From NCBI GenBank assembly GCA_016760335.1, contig CM028672.1:60056635-60120634 (forward strand): a stretch of DNA of 64,000 nt, in the 5' to 3' direction. The notes beneath the pieces are model-generated. The model saw nothing but the letters and a program-made list of their open reading frames with translations, was not told the DNA's origin and did no database searches. Every line of letters starts with the position of its first letter. Position 1 is the stretch's first letter. Source of the stretch: Gastrodia elata (lineage: Eukaryota > Streptophyta > Magnoliopsida > Asparagales > Orchidaceae). This document shows positions 14,292 to 23,780 of the stretch, piece after piece. The translations under genes were made by a program, and so were the position numbers.

Positions 14292-17200
14292 CAAATTTTT
14301 TATATAAAATGCCAGCACAAGTTAAAATATTAAGTTTCAGGGAAATTCGCTGAAATAAATTCGTGACTATTTCAGGCTATTGATTTTGTCCTGTAATATT
14401 TTTGCAAAAAATTACTCTCTCATCAATAAAATTTTAGTTTAATTTAATTCAACAATGGTATGAAGTTGAATGGTTATGGACTGATTTGGATTAAACTATC
14501 ATTAAAGCTTTAAGCATCCCAAAAATGATTTTTTTTTTTAATCTTATAAGCATATTTAGTTTTAATTTTATGACAATTAATTAATTTATTTTTTGATTGC
14601 TCTAATACTTTATTTCATGTATTTCTGTGTTAACACATCTCCATCAACTGCAACAAATTGATACGAGAGCCAAAGTTTTTGACAAAAAATTTCTCATTTT
14701 CTTTTTTGTTAAAGATTCTTGGAAGCCTTGAAAGAGAAGAGAGATATTGAAGATGCATTCAAAGGCTTTATTGTTTATACAGTACGCTTTGCATGACATG
14801 TATTCTTATGTATTTTCATGCTGAAGAATAAAAAATTTGCTTGGAATATTTCGTAGACTTATTTCACTACATTTCATCGAACTTCGCCGTCGTCAAGTCC
14901 CAAGCCCTGCATGAGAAAGGAGGAGGACTGCGTTAGGTAGTCGATAACCATTATAAAACTTTATCAAATCCTATTATGTCATGAATTTCTTAAATAATTG
15001 TGCTAGATGACGCTCCCTAAAAGCAATGCGCTGCATTTCCAGAATGTAGTGAAAGTGTGCAAAGGCTGCTTGCTACATTGATACCTAGGTGTAATGTCAA
15101 ATAAGCAAGGGTTCCCGCATTATAGACGAATGCAGGTAAAGAAGCTAGTCTATGATTCTAATTAAGATTAGGTATTTAAATTATTAGCACTCATTGATTA
15201 ATTTTTCAAGTTAATTGATATTATGATAAAAAGGATGATTAGTCTATTATGACTTTAAGAAGCTAAGTGGGTTCGAGAGTCCCAAAAGAAATTAATAGTT
15301 TCGGCTTTAAACTTTAGCACTCGAGTAAGAATTGTTATAGAAATGATGTTGATATTAGTTTGGATTATAATTAATAGGATACTTAGTGGATGTTAAAATG
15401 TTGGAAGATAGAATTATATTTGTAAAACTTATAATTGATGGAATAATTAATATATTGCAAGTATATGCCCCTCAAAGGATTGATTGTATGTATAAAATAA
15501 AATTTCGACATAATTTGGATGAGTTGGTTTAAGGAATACCTCAAAATATAATTTTTTTATAAGAGGATAATTAAATAGACATTAGAAGAAGATTAATTTA
15601 AGAATTTAATAGTATTTATGATATTTTTAGTTTTGAAGAGATTAATGAAGAAGGAAAATTAATTGAGAGTTTAGTTTTGGATGAGTGTATAAGATTAGAG
15701 AAGGTTGCTTTAAATGGTTTGGGCATATTAAGAGTAGATTGTTCAATCCTCCTGTTAGAAAAATTGAGTTATGAAGTTGCCTATATTAAAAGAAGAAGAC
15801 AACCAAACATGGGAAGAAACCATTATAATGGATCTTATGTCTTATATTTGATCGTGCACAATGGAAATAAAGAATTCATGTAGCTGACCTCACATAGTGG
15901 GATTAAGACTTGGTGGTGTTCATATTGTTGATTTCAAGAAATTGAATAACTGATTATGGTGGAGTTATAATCAATTGAAAGCTAGCTTATGATGGAGAAC
16001 AAGAAAGGAAGGGTAAGTGTGCCGGAGTCTCTAGGGTTTCTTTGTTAGTGAATAAGATGAGATTATTTTGTGAGCAATTGCTTAATGAAAATATTATTTA
16101 TAATTTCAAAATTTGTGTATGTTGTATCATCAATTAAAGAATCAAAGAATACTGATTTTCTTTTAATGAGATTCTTATGGGACACGATGAGAGGCTTAGT
16201 AGAATGATAAGATAAGCGATGGCTTCATAGCTGAAGGTAAATTTTTATAATACTGCTCTGAATAATGATGGTAGGGGTCAATAGGGCTTTGGAAGAAGTC
16301 GTGGTGGTTGTAGGTACTTCACATTATTATAGGATTTATGATTTTGGGAGATTTGGAGGAGTAAAGAGCTTGAGGAGAGGAAAGTAAATTGCCAATGTTA
16401 GAGGAAGACTGAGCATGTAGAAGAAGGCTACCAAAGCAAGCAAAATAAAAGCTTAAATTGCATCAAAGGCTAAAGACAAAAACATTTGTTTGAGGCTCGT
16501 TCAGGAAAGTGATTAAAGAAAACTGAATTATAATTGGTTACAAAAATGTGTGCACAAACAATAGGTATTGAAAATGTAGATTTGGATACATATGGTGAAA
16601 ATGTATATATTGTTGAGATTTGAGAATGCAAGCTCAATAAAGAAAAACTACAAAACCTAATCATAAACAACAAAAGTTATGTGGTTCGGTGTAAACATCT
16701 ACGTTCATAGGGAGAGGAGAAATTTCACTATATGAGAGGAAATAATTACAAGGGAGTTTCTAAAACTAAGCTCTTGCACACCTAGGGATGAACCAAGCCA
16801 TTCTATTTATAATGGCTTCACCCCTCCATCGATTACAAAAATGACAACTCGACATAATTGACCCATAATTATGGTCGGTTACGAATTTTCGCATAATTAT
16901 GCATCACAACTTTTGTCGGTTACAAAAATAACTATTATGTCATATTAATTTTGCATCGGTTTCGAAATACCACTTTTAATTTTTCTTCGATTTTGAAATC
17001 CCGTCTTAATTATTCGTTGGTTATAAAAAATATTCATCAATTATCCACCTCAGATCTCATGTGCGTCACGTGAGAGCTGATCTCAACAAGCTCTCAAGCA
17101 AAGCGACTGCACCCACATCAGTTGCTTACGTATCATCCTCCCAAAGGAATCAAGCCGCACATAGTTTATCCGAAGGAAAAGTTATAATTGCTTCTCCGTC

Positions 17201-20090
17201 ACTTCGCATCTCCACATCTCGAAGCTGTTCTTGCCATCAAACTTGACGACATCAATTCTTGCTGGATACGTCACCACTTGGTGGAGTGCTATCTCCACCA
17301 CTGTCGATGATAAAGAACCTTCTTCTCCTTTATCTCCCATGTCTTCAATCTTGTTCTTCAACCAAACTTGAACCTTTTCTCTGATATCACTTGTTGAGAT
17401 TTGAGAATGCATGCATAAGAATGAAAAACCACAAAGCACTATCACAAAAAACAAAATTTATGTGGTTCTGTGTAAACACCTACATCCTCCGAGAGGGAGA
17501 AGGAGAAATTCTACTATATTAGAGGAAATAATTTATAAGAGAGTTTCTAAAACCCAAGAGCTCAAGCATACCTAAGGATGAACTTAGCTATTTTATTCAT
17601 AATAGTTTCACCCCTCCATCGATTAGACATAGTTGACCTATAATTATGGTTGGTTACGAATTTTCCCATAATTATGCATCTTAACTTTTGTCGGTTACAA
17701 CAATAGTCATTATGTCGTATTAATTTGGCATCGGTTTCGAGACGCCACTTTTAATTTTCCATCGATTTCGAAAAATATTCATCATATATTATGATGTATA
17801 TTGTATGTGCCACTTGAAAAATAATTTATTTTGTACTGACCAGCTAATGAAAAGTGGTCACATTCTGAAATTTGAAGATGATTCCTTTACATTGTTTGAT
17901 AAGAAAATAAGTGTGGTAGTAACTATAGTACAAATGTCACGGAATAGTGTTTCCACGTGAAGTTTTAGATAAATGGGATGTAATCGAGTCAATGTCAAGC
18001 TCATGCTTTGCTCATTGAATTTTTTGAGCTTGAGACTCGAGCTCGTTTATCAAAGTCTAGCTCAGCTGGCAAAAAGTTTAAGCTCAATAAATGGCTTGAT
18101 AAGCTAGCAGAACGAGTATTGTGTGTTACATTTATATGTTAAGCTTAATTAAATTAATAATTAATTCTTTAATATTATTATAAAATTTTATGTATATATT
18201 TTAATATTATTTATAGATGAGGCGGCTTTACAACCTGGCCTGAGCTTGAGCTCGAGCCCATTAATTGACTCAAGTTTGAATTGAGGCTCGAACCCAGCTT
18301 ATGAATCCATTAACTAGCCGAACTCGAGCATGCTCAACTCATTTACACTCCTGCCAGTTATCAAAGAAATCTATAAGTTTCTATTCTTAAAAATTAAACC
18401 ACAAAAAACTTGTGCACTTTCCAAATGTAGCTACTCATTAAAATTTCGTACTCCGTTTTTTATTCATATTAATAAATTGAAACTGGATTCTAGGCATGTA
18501 TTAAAATAGTTGCTGGACTGCTATAATAGTTATATCCAACATTCAATTGTCTTCTCATATTCAAGTTAATGTTCTAACCAGTCTTTTTATTTTTTCAATT
18601 GTTATCTCATATTCGAGTTCATGATCATACCAGTCTTTGGATTTTACTAATGTGCTCTTGGCTTGTTGAGCAAGCGCTTGAAAAAAGTCAATGAAAGCCA
18701 ATTGAAAATTCTGGAGGTAAAAAGAGTGTTTATTGTTCTAATCATTAGCTTTTCATAATTATTTGTTGATGCAAGTTAAAAATTAGCTGATATTTCGTTA
18801 ATTAAAATCAGCTCTTTTAATTTAACTATTCTATTAACTGAGGGATTATCATTTAAAATGACTAAAATTATCAAATATTATAACTGAGGGGTCTATTTGA
18901 CCAATTTTAAAGATTTGATATGAATTAACCATTTTGAAGAAACCAAGGGACTACTTTGGCTTTTAACTCAATTCTAGTCCTATAATTTAATTAGAACTTC
19001 TTCTCAAAAAACTCACCTGTTCAAGCATCTCTTTCTGAGCCAACCAAACTATTCTTCTTTTTCATACTACTTTCTGTTTCTTGCTTTTCAAAGATACAAG
19101 CTCTAATCGATTTTTTGAAGGTTGCTTGTGCCTTGCTAATGGCTGGCGAAAATTTAGAAAACTTTGTCGACGCTAAAAGAGTTCTTGTAGAAATGGGAAC
19201 ATACTTTCAAGTGCAGGTAAATATATATCTATGCAAGGGAAGTCAGCAGCATTTGCATGCTGCACTCAAAGCTCATTTGTATAGTGTTTTCTTTCAGGAT
19301 GACTACCTAGATTGCTTTGGTGATCCTGAATTCATTGGTAAGGTAAGTTTTGTTTTTCTCTTATTGACTGATTTTAATTTGAGAATATTGGTCTATTCTT
19401 CTAAGCTAATGGAATTTGTATCATCCCTGACATCGAAAATTGTTTTATGCGTTGGCAGATTGGAACCGACATTGAAGATTTTAAGTGCTCTTGGCTTGTT
19501 GTGCAAGCGCTTGAAAAAGCCAATGAAAGCCAATTGAAAATTCTGGAGGTAAAAGGAGTGTTTATTATTTCACATTTATATTTAAATACGTATTTTAATG
19601 GTTTTACTGCTTCTTCAGGAGAACTATGGGAAATCAGATCCAGACCGTGTCGCTGTAGTTAAAACCCTTTACAGAGATCTCAATCTAGAGGTTTGCTTCA
19701 TACCCAGCTGTAGGGGTGTAAACGAGCCAAGCTTGTGTTTGAGCTCCACTTGTCGGGTTTTGGCTTATAAACTGGGAGCTCGAGTTTAGCACAAGCTAGC
19801 TATTAAGAAGTCATAATCTTAAGCAGACTTTTTATTATTTTATACTACTTGATTTATATGGTGTAATTTATATAGTGATTTTCCAACTGAATTATTTTTC
19901 TGCTGCTTAACAGCTCACAGCAGCTGCATATGGCAATAATTTTTTGGAATCTTACTTTTGCGGGACAAAAAGCTTACAAACTGCCTGTGCGCTCGCACAT
20001 GCATATATAAGCATTTTTTTCTTGCAAATTGTTAATTTTGTGTATAAGTTCAAACATATTTTTTAATCATATACGTATATAAATAAATAA

Positions 20091-20134
<44 letters not shown>

Positions 20135-20456
20135 ATTAATGCTACTACTATTTTTGAGTCATTATAATGAGGCCAGCCATTATCAAGTCGAACATGAATG
20201 GCTTGTTCGTATTCGACTCATTAAGAAATAAAACTCAAAATATCTGTTTGTACTTGTTTAGTTGTCGAACTCTTTACCTATTGAACCAAGTAAGAGCTGC
20301 TCACTGACTAGCTTTTTATAATCTCAGGCCATATTTTCGGAGTACGAGAGAACGAGCTATGAGCAGCTGATATCTTCCATAGAAGCCCAGCCAAGCAAAG
20401 AGCTCCAAGAGGTGCTCAAGTCCTTCCTGCATAAGATCTACAAAAGACAAAAGTAA
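960..20456 (+). CDS. FPS: Farnesyl diphosphate synthase, 12 exons, 348 aa, complete
   Basis: Condenses IPP with DMAPP and then GPP to farnesyl diphosphate, the precursor of sterols and sesquiterpenes; the plant enzyme is usually cytosolic or peroxisomal. Exons: 960-1091, 3614-3638, 3748-3860, 4037-4123, 13619-13735, 13822-13910, 14043-14094, 19121-19216, 19298-19342, 19459-19548, 19619-19690, 20328-20456. All introns are GT-AG and the joined frame is open. Visible motifs: GGKLNRG near residue 52; first aspartate-rich motif DDIMD at 99-103, preceded by Y94-F95, the bulky pair that limits chain length in eukaryotic FPS; RRGQPCWF; SGQ near 165; second motif DDYLD at 238-242; KIYKRQK at the C-terminus. 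Length and exon number are usual for plant FPS. ATG 960 is the first in-frame ATG; the frame is open upstream to 879 but without ATG. Introns 4 (9.5 kb) and 7 (5.0 kb) are swollen by transposons. The coding sequence itself looks functional. Confidence 0.96.
1092..3613 (+). other. FPS intron 1, no embedded gene recognised
   Basis: A 2.5 kb AT-rich intron bounded by GTATGG and CTACAG. A short phrase (TTAGTAATTTATTAAGCAA) occurs near 1700 and again near 1935 with a degraded relative between them, so there is some local repetition. I see no transposon ends and no coding signal. Confidence 0.6.
4396..4556. repeat. MITE-like inverted repeat in FPS intron 4
   Basis: The left edge reads TCAAATTAGTCCCTGAC and the right edge GTTGGGGACTAAATTTG; these are near-complementary inverted ends about 160 bases apart. 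The interior repeats the same theme (AAATTTAATCCC, GGATTAAATC). Short non-autonomous elements with such ends are common in plant introns. No target-site duplication was established, so the superfamily is open. Confidence 0.4.
5223..5393 (+). repeat. Two-copy tandem repeat, unit about 80 bp
   Basis: The unit beginning ACGTAGAACAAACTTCAG at 5223 recurs at 5314 as ACGTAGACCAAACTTTAG. Both contain ATTGGAAAATGCATATG and end in GGTGAGCTTT..CAACCAAAT. Scattered mismatches show an old duplication. No function is evident. Confidence 0.65.
5640..6765 (-). repeat. 3' LTR of the intron-4 copia element
   Basis: Aligns in the same orientation with 10575-11467. Shared phrases include CGGAGGGATC / CGAGGGATC, AAAGTCTCCAT, CCACGTGTCACACAT / CCATGTGTCACACAT and AAGTAGCCACCCCCT. 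The copies differ at many positions and by indels (about 1.1 kb against 0.9 kb), so the insertion is old. The outer limits are where similarity fades, not proven TG/CA ends. Confidence 0.6.
7102..7780 (+). repeat. Possible LTR fragment with GC-rich core
   Basis: Begins TGTAATGACC, a form like the LTR ends seen elsewhere in this window, runs through an AT-rich part into a GC-rich stretch from about 7408 to 7760, and ends GGATAAAACA before a (TA)n run. TG at the start and CA at the end fit a solo LTR of about 680 bp. I could not find a matching target-site duplication, so the call is tentative. Short open frames in the GC-rich part do not resemble proteins. Confidence 0.35.
7422..7468. repeat. 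20-bp stem, 7-nt loop hairpin
   Basis: Left arm 7422-7441 (CCGAATAAATCGGACGTGCG) pairs with right arm 7449-7468 with a single mismatch; the loop is TTACATA. It lies inside the LTR-like piece. Whether it acts in RNA or is a remnant of transposon ends is not known. Confidence 0.85.
7781..7890. repeat. Compound microsatellite (TA)n / (TAA)n
   Basis: TA-rich dinucleotide runs interrupted by AAATGTACA from about 7781 to 7864, followed by about seven AAT/TAA triplets at 7866-7888. Other (TA)n runs in the window lie near 3958-4003, 14262-14289, 20096-20132, 23732-23778, 31074-31097, 38916-38937 and 62137-62170. Confidence 0.85.
8723..8980 (+). repeat. Higher-order minisatellite: 74-bp dimers of 38- and 36-bp units
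   Basis: Seven units start with CCATCTGGAG at 8723, 8761, 8797, 8835, 8871, 8909 and 8945. They alternate between an A type of 38 bp (..TTTAACGGGGGCCCAGG..GATA) and a B type of 36 bp (..TTGAGAGAGGCCYAGG..GGTG), so the real period is a 74-bp dimer in three copies plus half a copy. A diverged unit precedes at about 8664. It lies in FPS intron 4. The open frame across it on the minus strand is a by-product of the repetition. Confidence 0.92.
9990..10536 (-). pseudogene. Ty1-copia gag/protease remnant (antisense in intron 4)
   Basis: Read on the minus strand from an ATG at 10536, the sequence gives EKFNGKNFAF, then LKRLFNMKMAECG, FDDE, and CHVTPNKAMFRNYST. In Ty1-copia elements these correspond to the gag N-terminus (KFNGKNF-LWK), the conserved gag block LFNLKM..G, and the protease region after DSGAS (CHVTPNK). 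Several in-frame stops interrupt it. No zinc knuckle was seen. This remnant fixes the orientation of the intron-4 copia element. Confidence 0.7.
10575..11467 (-). repeat. 5' LTR of the intron-4 copia element
   Basis: Direct-repeat partner of 5640-6765. Its left edge abuts the primer-binding-site-like TTTCTGATACTA at 10563-10574 (minus-strand TAGTATCAGAAA), which is where a 5' LTR should end for a minus-strand element. Confidence 0.6.
11700..13618. other. Remainder of FPS intron 4, AT-rich, nothing recognised
   Basis: Holds runs of TTAATTA-type sequence from 12080 to 12560 and no protein similarity that I can read. Short open frames at 13177-13374 and 13426-13641 are intronic, and the second runs into exon 5 by chance. 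Confidence 0.6.
15010..15960 (+). mobile_element. Degraded L1-type LINE fragment in FPS intron 7
   Basis: Around 15400-15560 the broken frames give an apurinic-endonuclease-like stretch (KLIIDGII..YAPQR..LDELV.GIPQ). From about 15700 they give WFGHIKSR..PPVRK, EETI..DLMSY, DRAQWK and RIHVADLT, the C-terminal signature of a common plant LINE reverse transcriptase polyprotein. The reverse transcriptase core between them is absent, so the copy has an internal deletion as well as stops and frameshifts. Confidence 0.7.
16611..17039 (-). repeat. 3' LTR of the 1.17-kb element
   Basis: Shares GGTTACGAATTTTC, CATAATTATGCATC and TTTTGTCGGTTACAA with the partner LTR at 17392; the same TG and CA ends are present. 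It is 36 bp longer than the partner through small indels. Confidence 0.85.
17182..17335 (-). pseudogene. gag N-terminal remnant of the 1.17-kb element
   Basis: Minus-strand reading gives MGDKGEEGS, then IDVVKFDGKNSFEMWRCEV, matching the Ty1-copia gag start (KF-GKN-F-LW). The frame continues only to about 17182 and then runs into unrelated sequence, marking the left side of the internal deletion. Confidence 0.65.
17392..17784 (-). repeat. 5' LTR of the 1.17-kb element
   Basis: Direct repeat of 16611-17039. It adjoins the primer-binding site on its left, which makes it the 5' LTR of a minus-strand element. Confidence 0.85.
17974..18355. mobile_element. MITE-like element rich in CTCGAG motifs
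   Basis: The left end GGGATGTAATCGAGTC and the reverse complement of the right end (GGAGTGTAAATGAGTT) are imperfect inverted repeats. The interior carries many GAGCTTGAG / CTCGAGCTCG phrases. The ends resemble the plant repeat family with termini like GGGGTGTAAACGAGC. No coding sequence and no proven target-site duplication. Confidence 0.45.
18544..18640 (+). repeat. Two-copy tandem repeat beside the exon-10 duplicate
   Basis: CAATTGTCTTCTCATATTC at 18544 and CAATTGTTATCTCATATTC at 18596 begin two units of about 45 bp, each ending ..ACCAGTCTTT. The second copy directly abuts the duplicated exon-10 segment, so both may reflect the same rearrangement. Confidence 0.6.
18641..18735 (+). pseudogene. 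Broken duplicate of FPS exon 10 inside intron 7
   Basis: TGCTCTTGGCTTGTTGAGCA at 18652 onward repeats exon 10 (19488 onward) with few changes, and similarity continues across the 5' splice site into intron 10 (GGAGGTAAAA, then AGAGTGTTTATT). The copy lacks the exon's first third and its own acceptor. It carries V-to-E (GTG to GAG) and an extra A in the lysine codons, which shifts the frame to an immediate TGA. The donor sequence is kept. It lies about 0.8 kb upstream of the true exon 10, before exon 8. If used as an exon it would truncate the enzyme before the C-terminus. Confidence 0.85.
19709..20290. mobile_element. Possible second CTCGAG-family element in FPS intron 11
   Basis: TAGGGGTGTAAACGAGCC at 19711 matches the terminus typical of the family at 17974, followed by GAGCTC-rich sequence. 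On the right, GTCGAACATGAATGGCTTGTT..TCGACTC near 20190-20220 is similar in style, but a clean partner end was not found. A (TA)n run at 20096-20132 lies inside. It may be truncated. Confidence 0.35.
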
Positions 20457-20620
20457 CTTTCTTCTAGTTCCTCTGTACTCCTGTTTGTATTCTCTCAGTG
20501 GCTTTTATGTTGTTGTATCTTTGGAAGCTTCTCATGAGGCGCTGGCATTTATTGTACCCTTGTGTATTTCGTCCAAATAATTTATTGTAATTAGATATGT
20601 AGTACTCATATCTTCCTAAT
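20457..20620 (+). other. FPS 3' untranslated region
   Basis: Follows the TAA at 20454-20456. T-rich sequence and an AATAAT near 20575 followed by TTTATTGTAATTAG are acceptable plant polyadenylation signals, but the cleavage site cannot be fixed. A copia LTR starts at 20775, so the transcript probably ends before it. Confidence 0.5.
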
Positions 20621-20774
20621 TCTATCGAAAATAACATCATTTTTAAATTGGTGCACACTATTAGAACTTATTTTTAATCATGAAAAAGTATGATAAGATT
20701 AGGTGGTAGTTTTGAAAATATTATAGTTTATAACAAAGTAAACATTTTGTTGGCCTGACTTAAAGTGCGAATGT

Positions 20775-21239
20775 TGTTAGGATGTGGAGACCAATTGGAT
20801 TGTCAAAGAATGTGCCAATAGAATTCCGGTGGGTTTCGGGGGGTTTCGAGGCAAGACTACACCAACCAGCAGCAAATCGGGCGCCTAGCATGCCTTGGGA
20901 GCTCTACAAGGCCTGTAGTTCGAAGAGGGGGCACCTAGGAATGCCCCAAGTGTGCCCAAGCGCCCGTGGCGGATTAGACGTGAAAATAGGAGTCAACTGG
21001 GCAATTGTGGGCTGTTTTGAGTGATTTCTGGCTAGTTTTAAAGCATGTTTCAAGCCCTAATTAGTGTGTAAGGGTGTGGGTGCCTCTTGAGATTAATAGA
21101 AAACTCTTGGGAAAAAAGTTGAGAGATTTTGAGAGGGTATTGAGGAGAGATAGGGCTTATGAGTGTTCGTAAGAGTTTAGCATCTTCTTGTTCTTCCAAA
21201 TGTTCAAATTTTGGTTTGTACTCTATAATAATTCTAACA
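20775..21239 (+). repeat. 5' LTR of the downstream copia element
   Basis: 465 bp with TG/CA ends. Its first 200 bp match 22612-22822 (GTGTGGAGACCAATTRGAT, GGTGGGTTTC, AAATCGGGCGCC). It ends two bases before the primer-binding site. Confidence 0.85.
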
Positions 21240-21287
21240 AGTAATATCAGAGCAAGGTGCTAAGGTTTGTTAGTTTGAGTTAGAGCA

Positions 21288-22490
21288 ATGACAGACGAAG
21301 AAATATACAAGATCAAGAAGTTCAACGTAACGAACAATGTGTTATAGAAGATGCAAATCGAGGATTTGATGTACTAGAAGTTGTATATTGGGAGGAATCG
21401 AAAAGAAACCTGCAATTATGACAAATGAAGAATAAGAAGTTCTTGACACTAGGATTGATTCTCTTTTCTTTGTCCTCGTTCGTGGCGTTCAGCGTAGTGA
21501 ATAAGAAAACAACTGTGGATCTCATGACAGCCATAACAAAGATATATGAGAAACCTTCATCTTCCGACAAGATTTTTCTGATAAAGTGATTATTTAACAT
21601 CATGATAGTGGATGTCGGTTCAATATGATAGAACATCTGAATGAGTTCAACACTGTGACAAACCAATTAAGCTTTATGGACATTAAGTTTGACTGGCAGA
21701 CAGTTGGGATAGATTAGTTACTGCGGTCAGTAACTCACCAGGAAATGCGAGTGAAACTCGACGATATTGTGAGGTTTGTGTTGAATGAAGAAATTTAGAA
21801 GAAGGCTTGTAGTGAAACTTCAAGCTCAGCCATAAGCATTGAAAGTACTAGAAAGGGAAAATCAAAACTAGAAAAAGGAAAGATTGAGGGCTGGAATTGT
21901 GGAAAAGAGGGCACTTGAAGAATTATTGTTTTGCCCTGAAGAAGTGAGGTGGTGGAAATCAAATTGTGAGTAATTCTGCAAATGTTACGGCAGATGATAT
22001 CAAAAAGATGTATTGATTTTATCTTTGGAGAGCGCAAAATCCCAGGTGGTGGATTTTGATGCATCATTTCATGCAATTTCTAGAAAAGATGTATTCAGAA
22101 ATTACACTCGAGGTGACCTGGGAAAAGTTTGTTTGGGAGATGATAAGACATGTAAGATTATTTGAAAGGGTAATGTTAGGTTATCAAATTGAGCGGTATG
22201 GAGACTAAAGGATGTCAGATATCCTAAGTCTTAAGAGAAATGTGATATGTGTTAGTCAGATAGCTTGTGCAGACTATGTTACAACCTGCATTAGAGACTT
22301 ATGGAAAGTGACAAAAGGTGCTTGATCACAGCTCAGGGCATTATGGAAGGAACACTTTATACGAGTAATAAAACGTCTGATTTTATTGCGGGAGCAGAAA
22401 CTAAGACTGGTCTTTGGAACCAAAGATGTGGTCATACAAGTAAAGAACGCGTGAAGTCATAGAAATTGAAGCTAAGTGTAACTTTTGTTG
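21288..22490 (+). pseudogene. Ty1-copia gag-protease pseudogene
   Basis: Starts ATGACAGACGAAG at 21288. Broken frames give YEKPSSSDKIFLIK, HLNEFNTVTNQLSFMDIKFD, a damaged zinc knuckle (WNCGKEG at about 21893), and a protease-like block in which the catalytic DSGAS reads DFDAS (VVDFDASFHAISRKDVF, near 22040), then GDDKTCKI. These are the usual copia gag and protease landmarks in order. Stops, frameshifts and the altered active site make it non-functional. Confidence 0.8.
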
Positions 22491-22611
22491 GCCTTTATAC
22501 ATGATCAAAGGCGGGTGAGCGACACCACGTCCTTTGCAATGATTAAAACCAAGGAGAAGAAATTCCAGAGTTGAAGATGGGTCGATCACAGTTATTCTCA
22601 AAGTGAGAGAT

Positions 22612-22822
22612 TGTTAAAGTGTGGAGACCAATTAGATCACCAAAGGTGGTGCTGATGGAATTTTGGTGGGTTTCAGGTGGTTTCGCGACAAGGCTACATC
22701 AGACGGCATCAAATCGGGCGCCCTATAGGCCTGTAGCCCGAGGACGGGACGCCTAGGCGGGACCAGGCTCCGGTGGAACATAGGAGTGGGCGTCTGGCCC
22801 GCCCAGGCGCCTGCGACGGGTC
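22612..22822 (+). repeat. Truncated 3' LTR of the downstream copia element
   Basis: Begins right after the polypurine tract. It matches the first part of the 5' LTR and then departs near GGCGCCTGCGACGGGTCATA, so about 250 bp of its end is lost. Confidence 0.8.
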
Positions 22823-23730
22823 ATACTTGTGTTTGGATGCTTGTGGCTTGTGCATGTGAAATATGTGCTTTTGTGGAACCTCAACTAAAATCCACAGTAT
22901 AATCAAGAAGTCGAGAAGGATCTCTTTATTTTTATCTGCATTTTTTTAAATATCAAATTCTTTGAAAAGTACTACTTGGCTCCCACATGTTTTAAAAATA
23001 ATACATGACCAAGATTTTTCATTTAGCATTTGTATTTTAAGTGGGCATAGTTGCAAAAAATGCATTTAATCATGATTTCTTATAAAGAATTTTCTTTTTT
23101 TTTATATTTTTGGAGAGTTATTCAAGAGATTGTTTAGAATAATATGCATCAACTCAAATTTTTTTAGGATAATTTGGGGGAACTTCTCTTAGATTAGGAT
23201 TAGGGTGCTGTTGTTACTTGAAAGTCAAGCTTGATGAAAATATTTTACAGTGCTAAAACATAGAGATGTTCTTTTTCCCAAATATAATCTCATAAATTCC
23301 ATTTTTTAAATTCTTTATTTATTATTATTTTTAATTCATCAAAAATTATTTTGAGTCACATTGAGATAAAATATTTATTTTAATTTATTATTTAATTGAT
23401 TGGTGTATTTTTCAAAAGAATGTCTCATTAGAAGATAATGATGCTCTTAATGATATTTGAGTACTAATTATTGGGTTATAATGCTATTTACATATCTTTA
23501 GTACTTCTAAATTTACCCATTAAGGTATATTTAATAGGCTGTTAGCTTAAGTAGTTTCTTTGTTTTTATTTTTTGTGAAGAATTTGAGTGTCTGAATTTC
23601 ATAAGTACGTGTGATCAGTAAAATTAAAATTTTTTTATTAAAAATTTATATTTCATGACTATGATTATTGAGCCATGATACTATTCATCTAGTTGAGTTA
23701 GTTGATGCCTGTAAAGTACAAATTCAAAAA

Positions 23731-23780
<50 letters not shown>

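Larger units (their letters stand above)
16611..17784 (-). mobile_element. 1.17-kb copia-derived LTR deletion element, TSD TATAT
   Basis: LTRs at 16611-17039 (429 bp) and 17392-17784 (393 bp), both TGTTGAG..ATTCATCA on the plus strand, are flanked by TATAT at 16606-16610 and 17785-17789. Next to the right LTR the minus strand reads TGATATCAGAG (17380-17390), a copia-type primer-binding site, then a gag start. Only 352 bp separate the LTRs, so nearly all of gag-pol is missing. The intact ends and duplication imply it either moved in this short form or lost its interior by one clean deletion. Confidence 0.85.
16080..17960 (+). pseudogene. Ty1-copia gag/pol fragment, split by an LTR insertion
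   Basis: Before 16611 the plus strand encodes a broken gag C-terminus (EESKNTDF, GHDERLSRM, LKVNFYN, RGQ.GFGRSRGG). After 17785 it resumes with LKNNLFCTDQLMKSGH..FEDDSFTLFDKK..VQMSRN, the region following the protease in copia polyproteins (LKNNILS-GQL-EKGY). The 16611-17784 element interrupts this fragment, so it was here first. Stops are numerous. Confidence 0.6.
20775..22822 (+). mobile_element. Decayed Ty1-copia element just downstream of FPS
   Basis: 5' LTR 20775-21239 (TGTTAG..CTAACA), primer-binding site TAATATCAGAGC at 21242-21253, gag-protease remnant 21288 to about 22490, polypurine tract CAAAGTGAGAGAT at 22599-22611, then a 3' LTR starting TGTTAAAGTGTGG at 22612 and losing similarity at about 22822. 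The 3' LTR is truncated, so no target-site duplication can be read. Integrase and reverse transcriptase are missing. Same strand as FPS. Confidence 0.85.

Noticed and set aside
19115..19537. 140-codon ORF in FPS
   Set aside because: It is exon 8 read through introns 8 and 9; splice sites and FPS alignment support separate exons.
22709..22906. 65-codon minus-strand ORF
   Set aside because: It spans the antisense of a truncated copia LTR.
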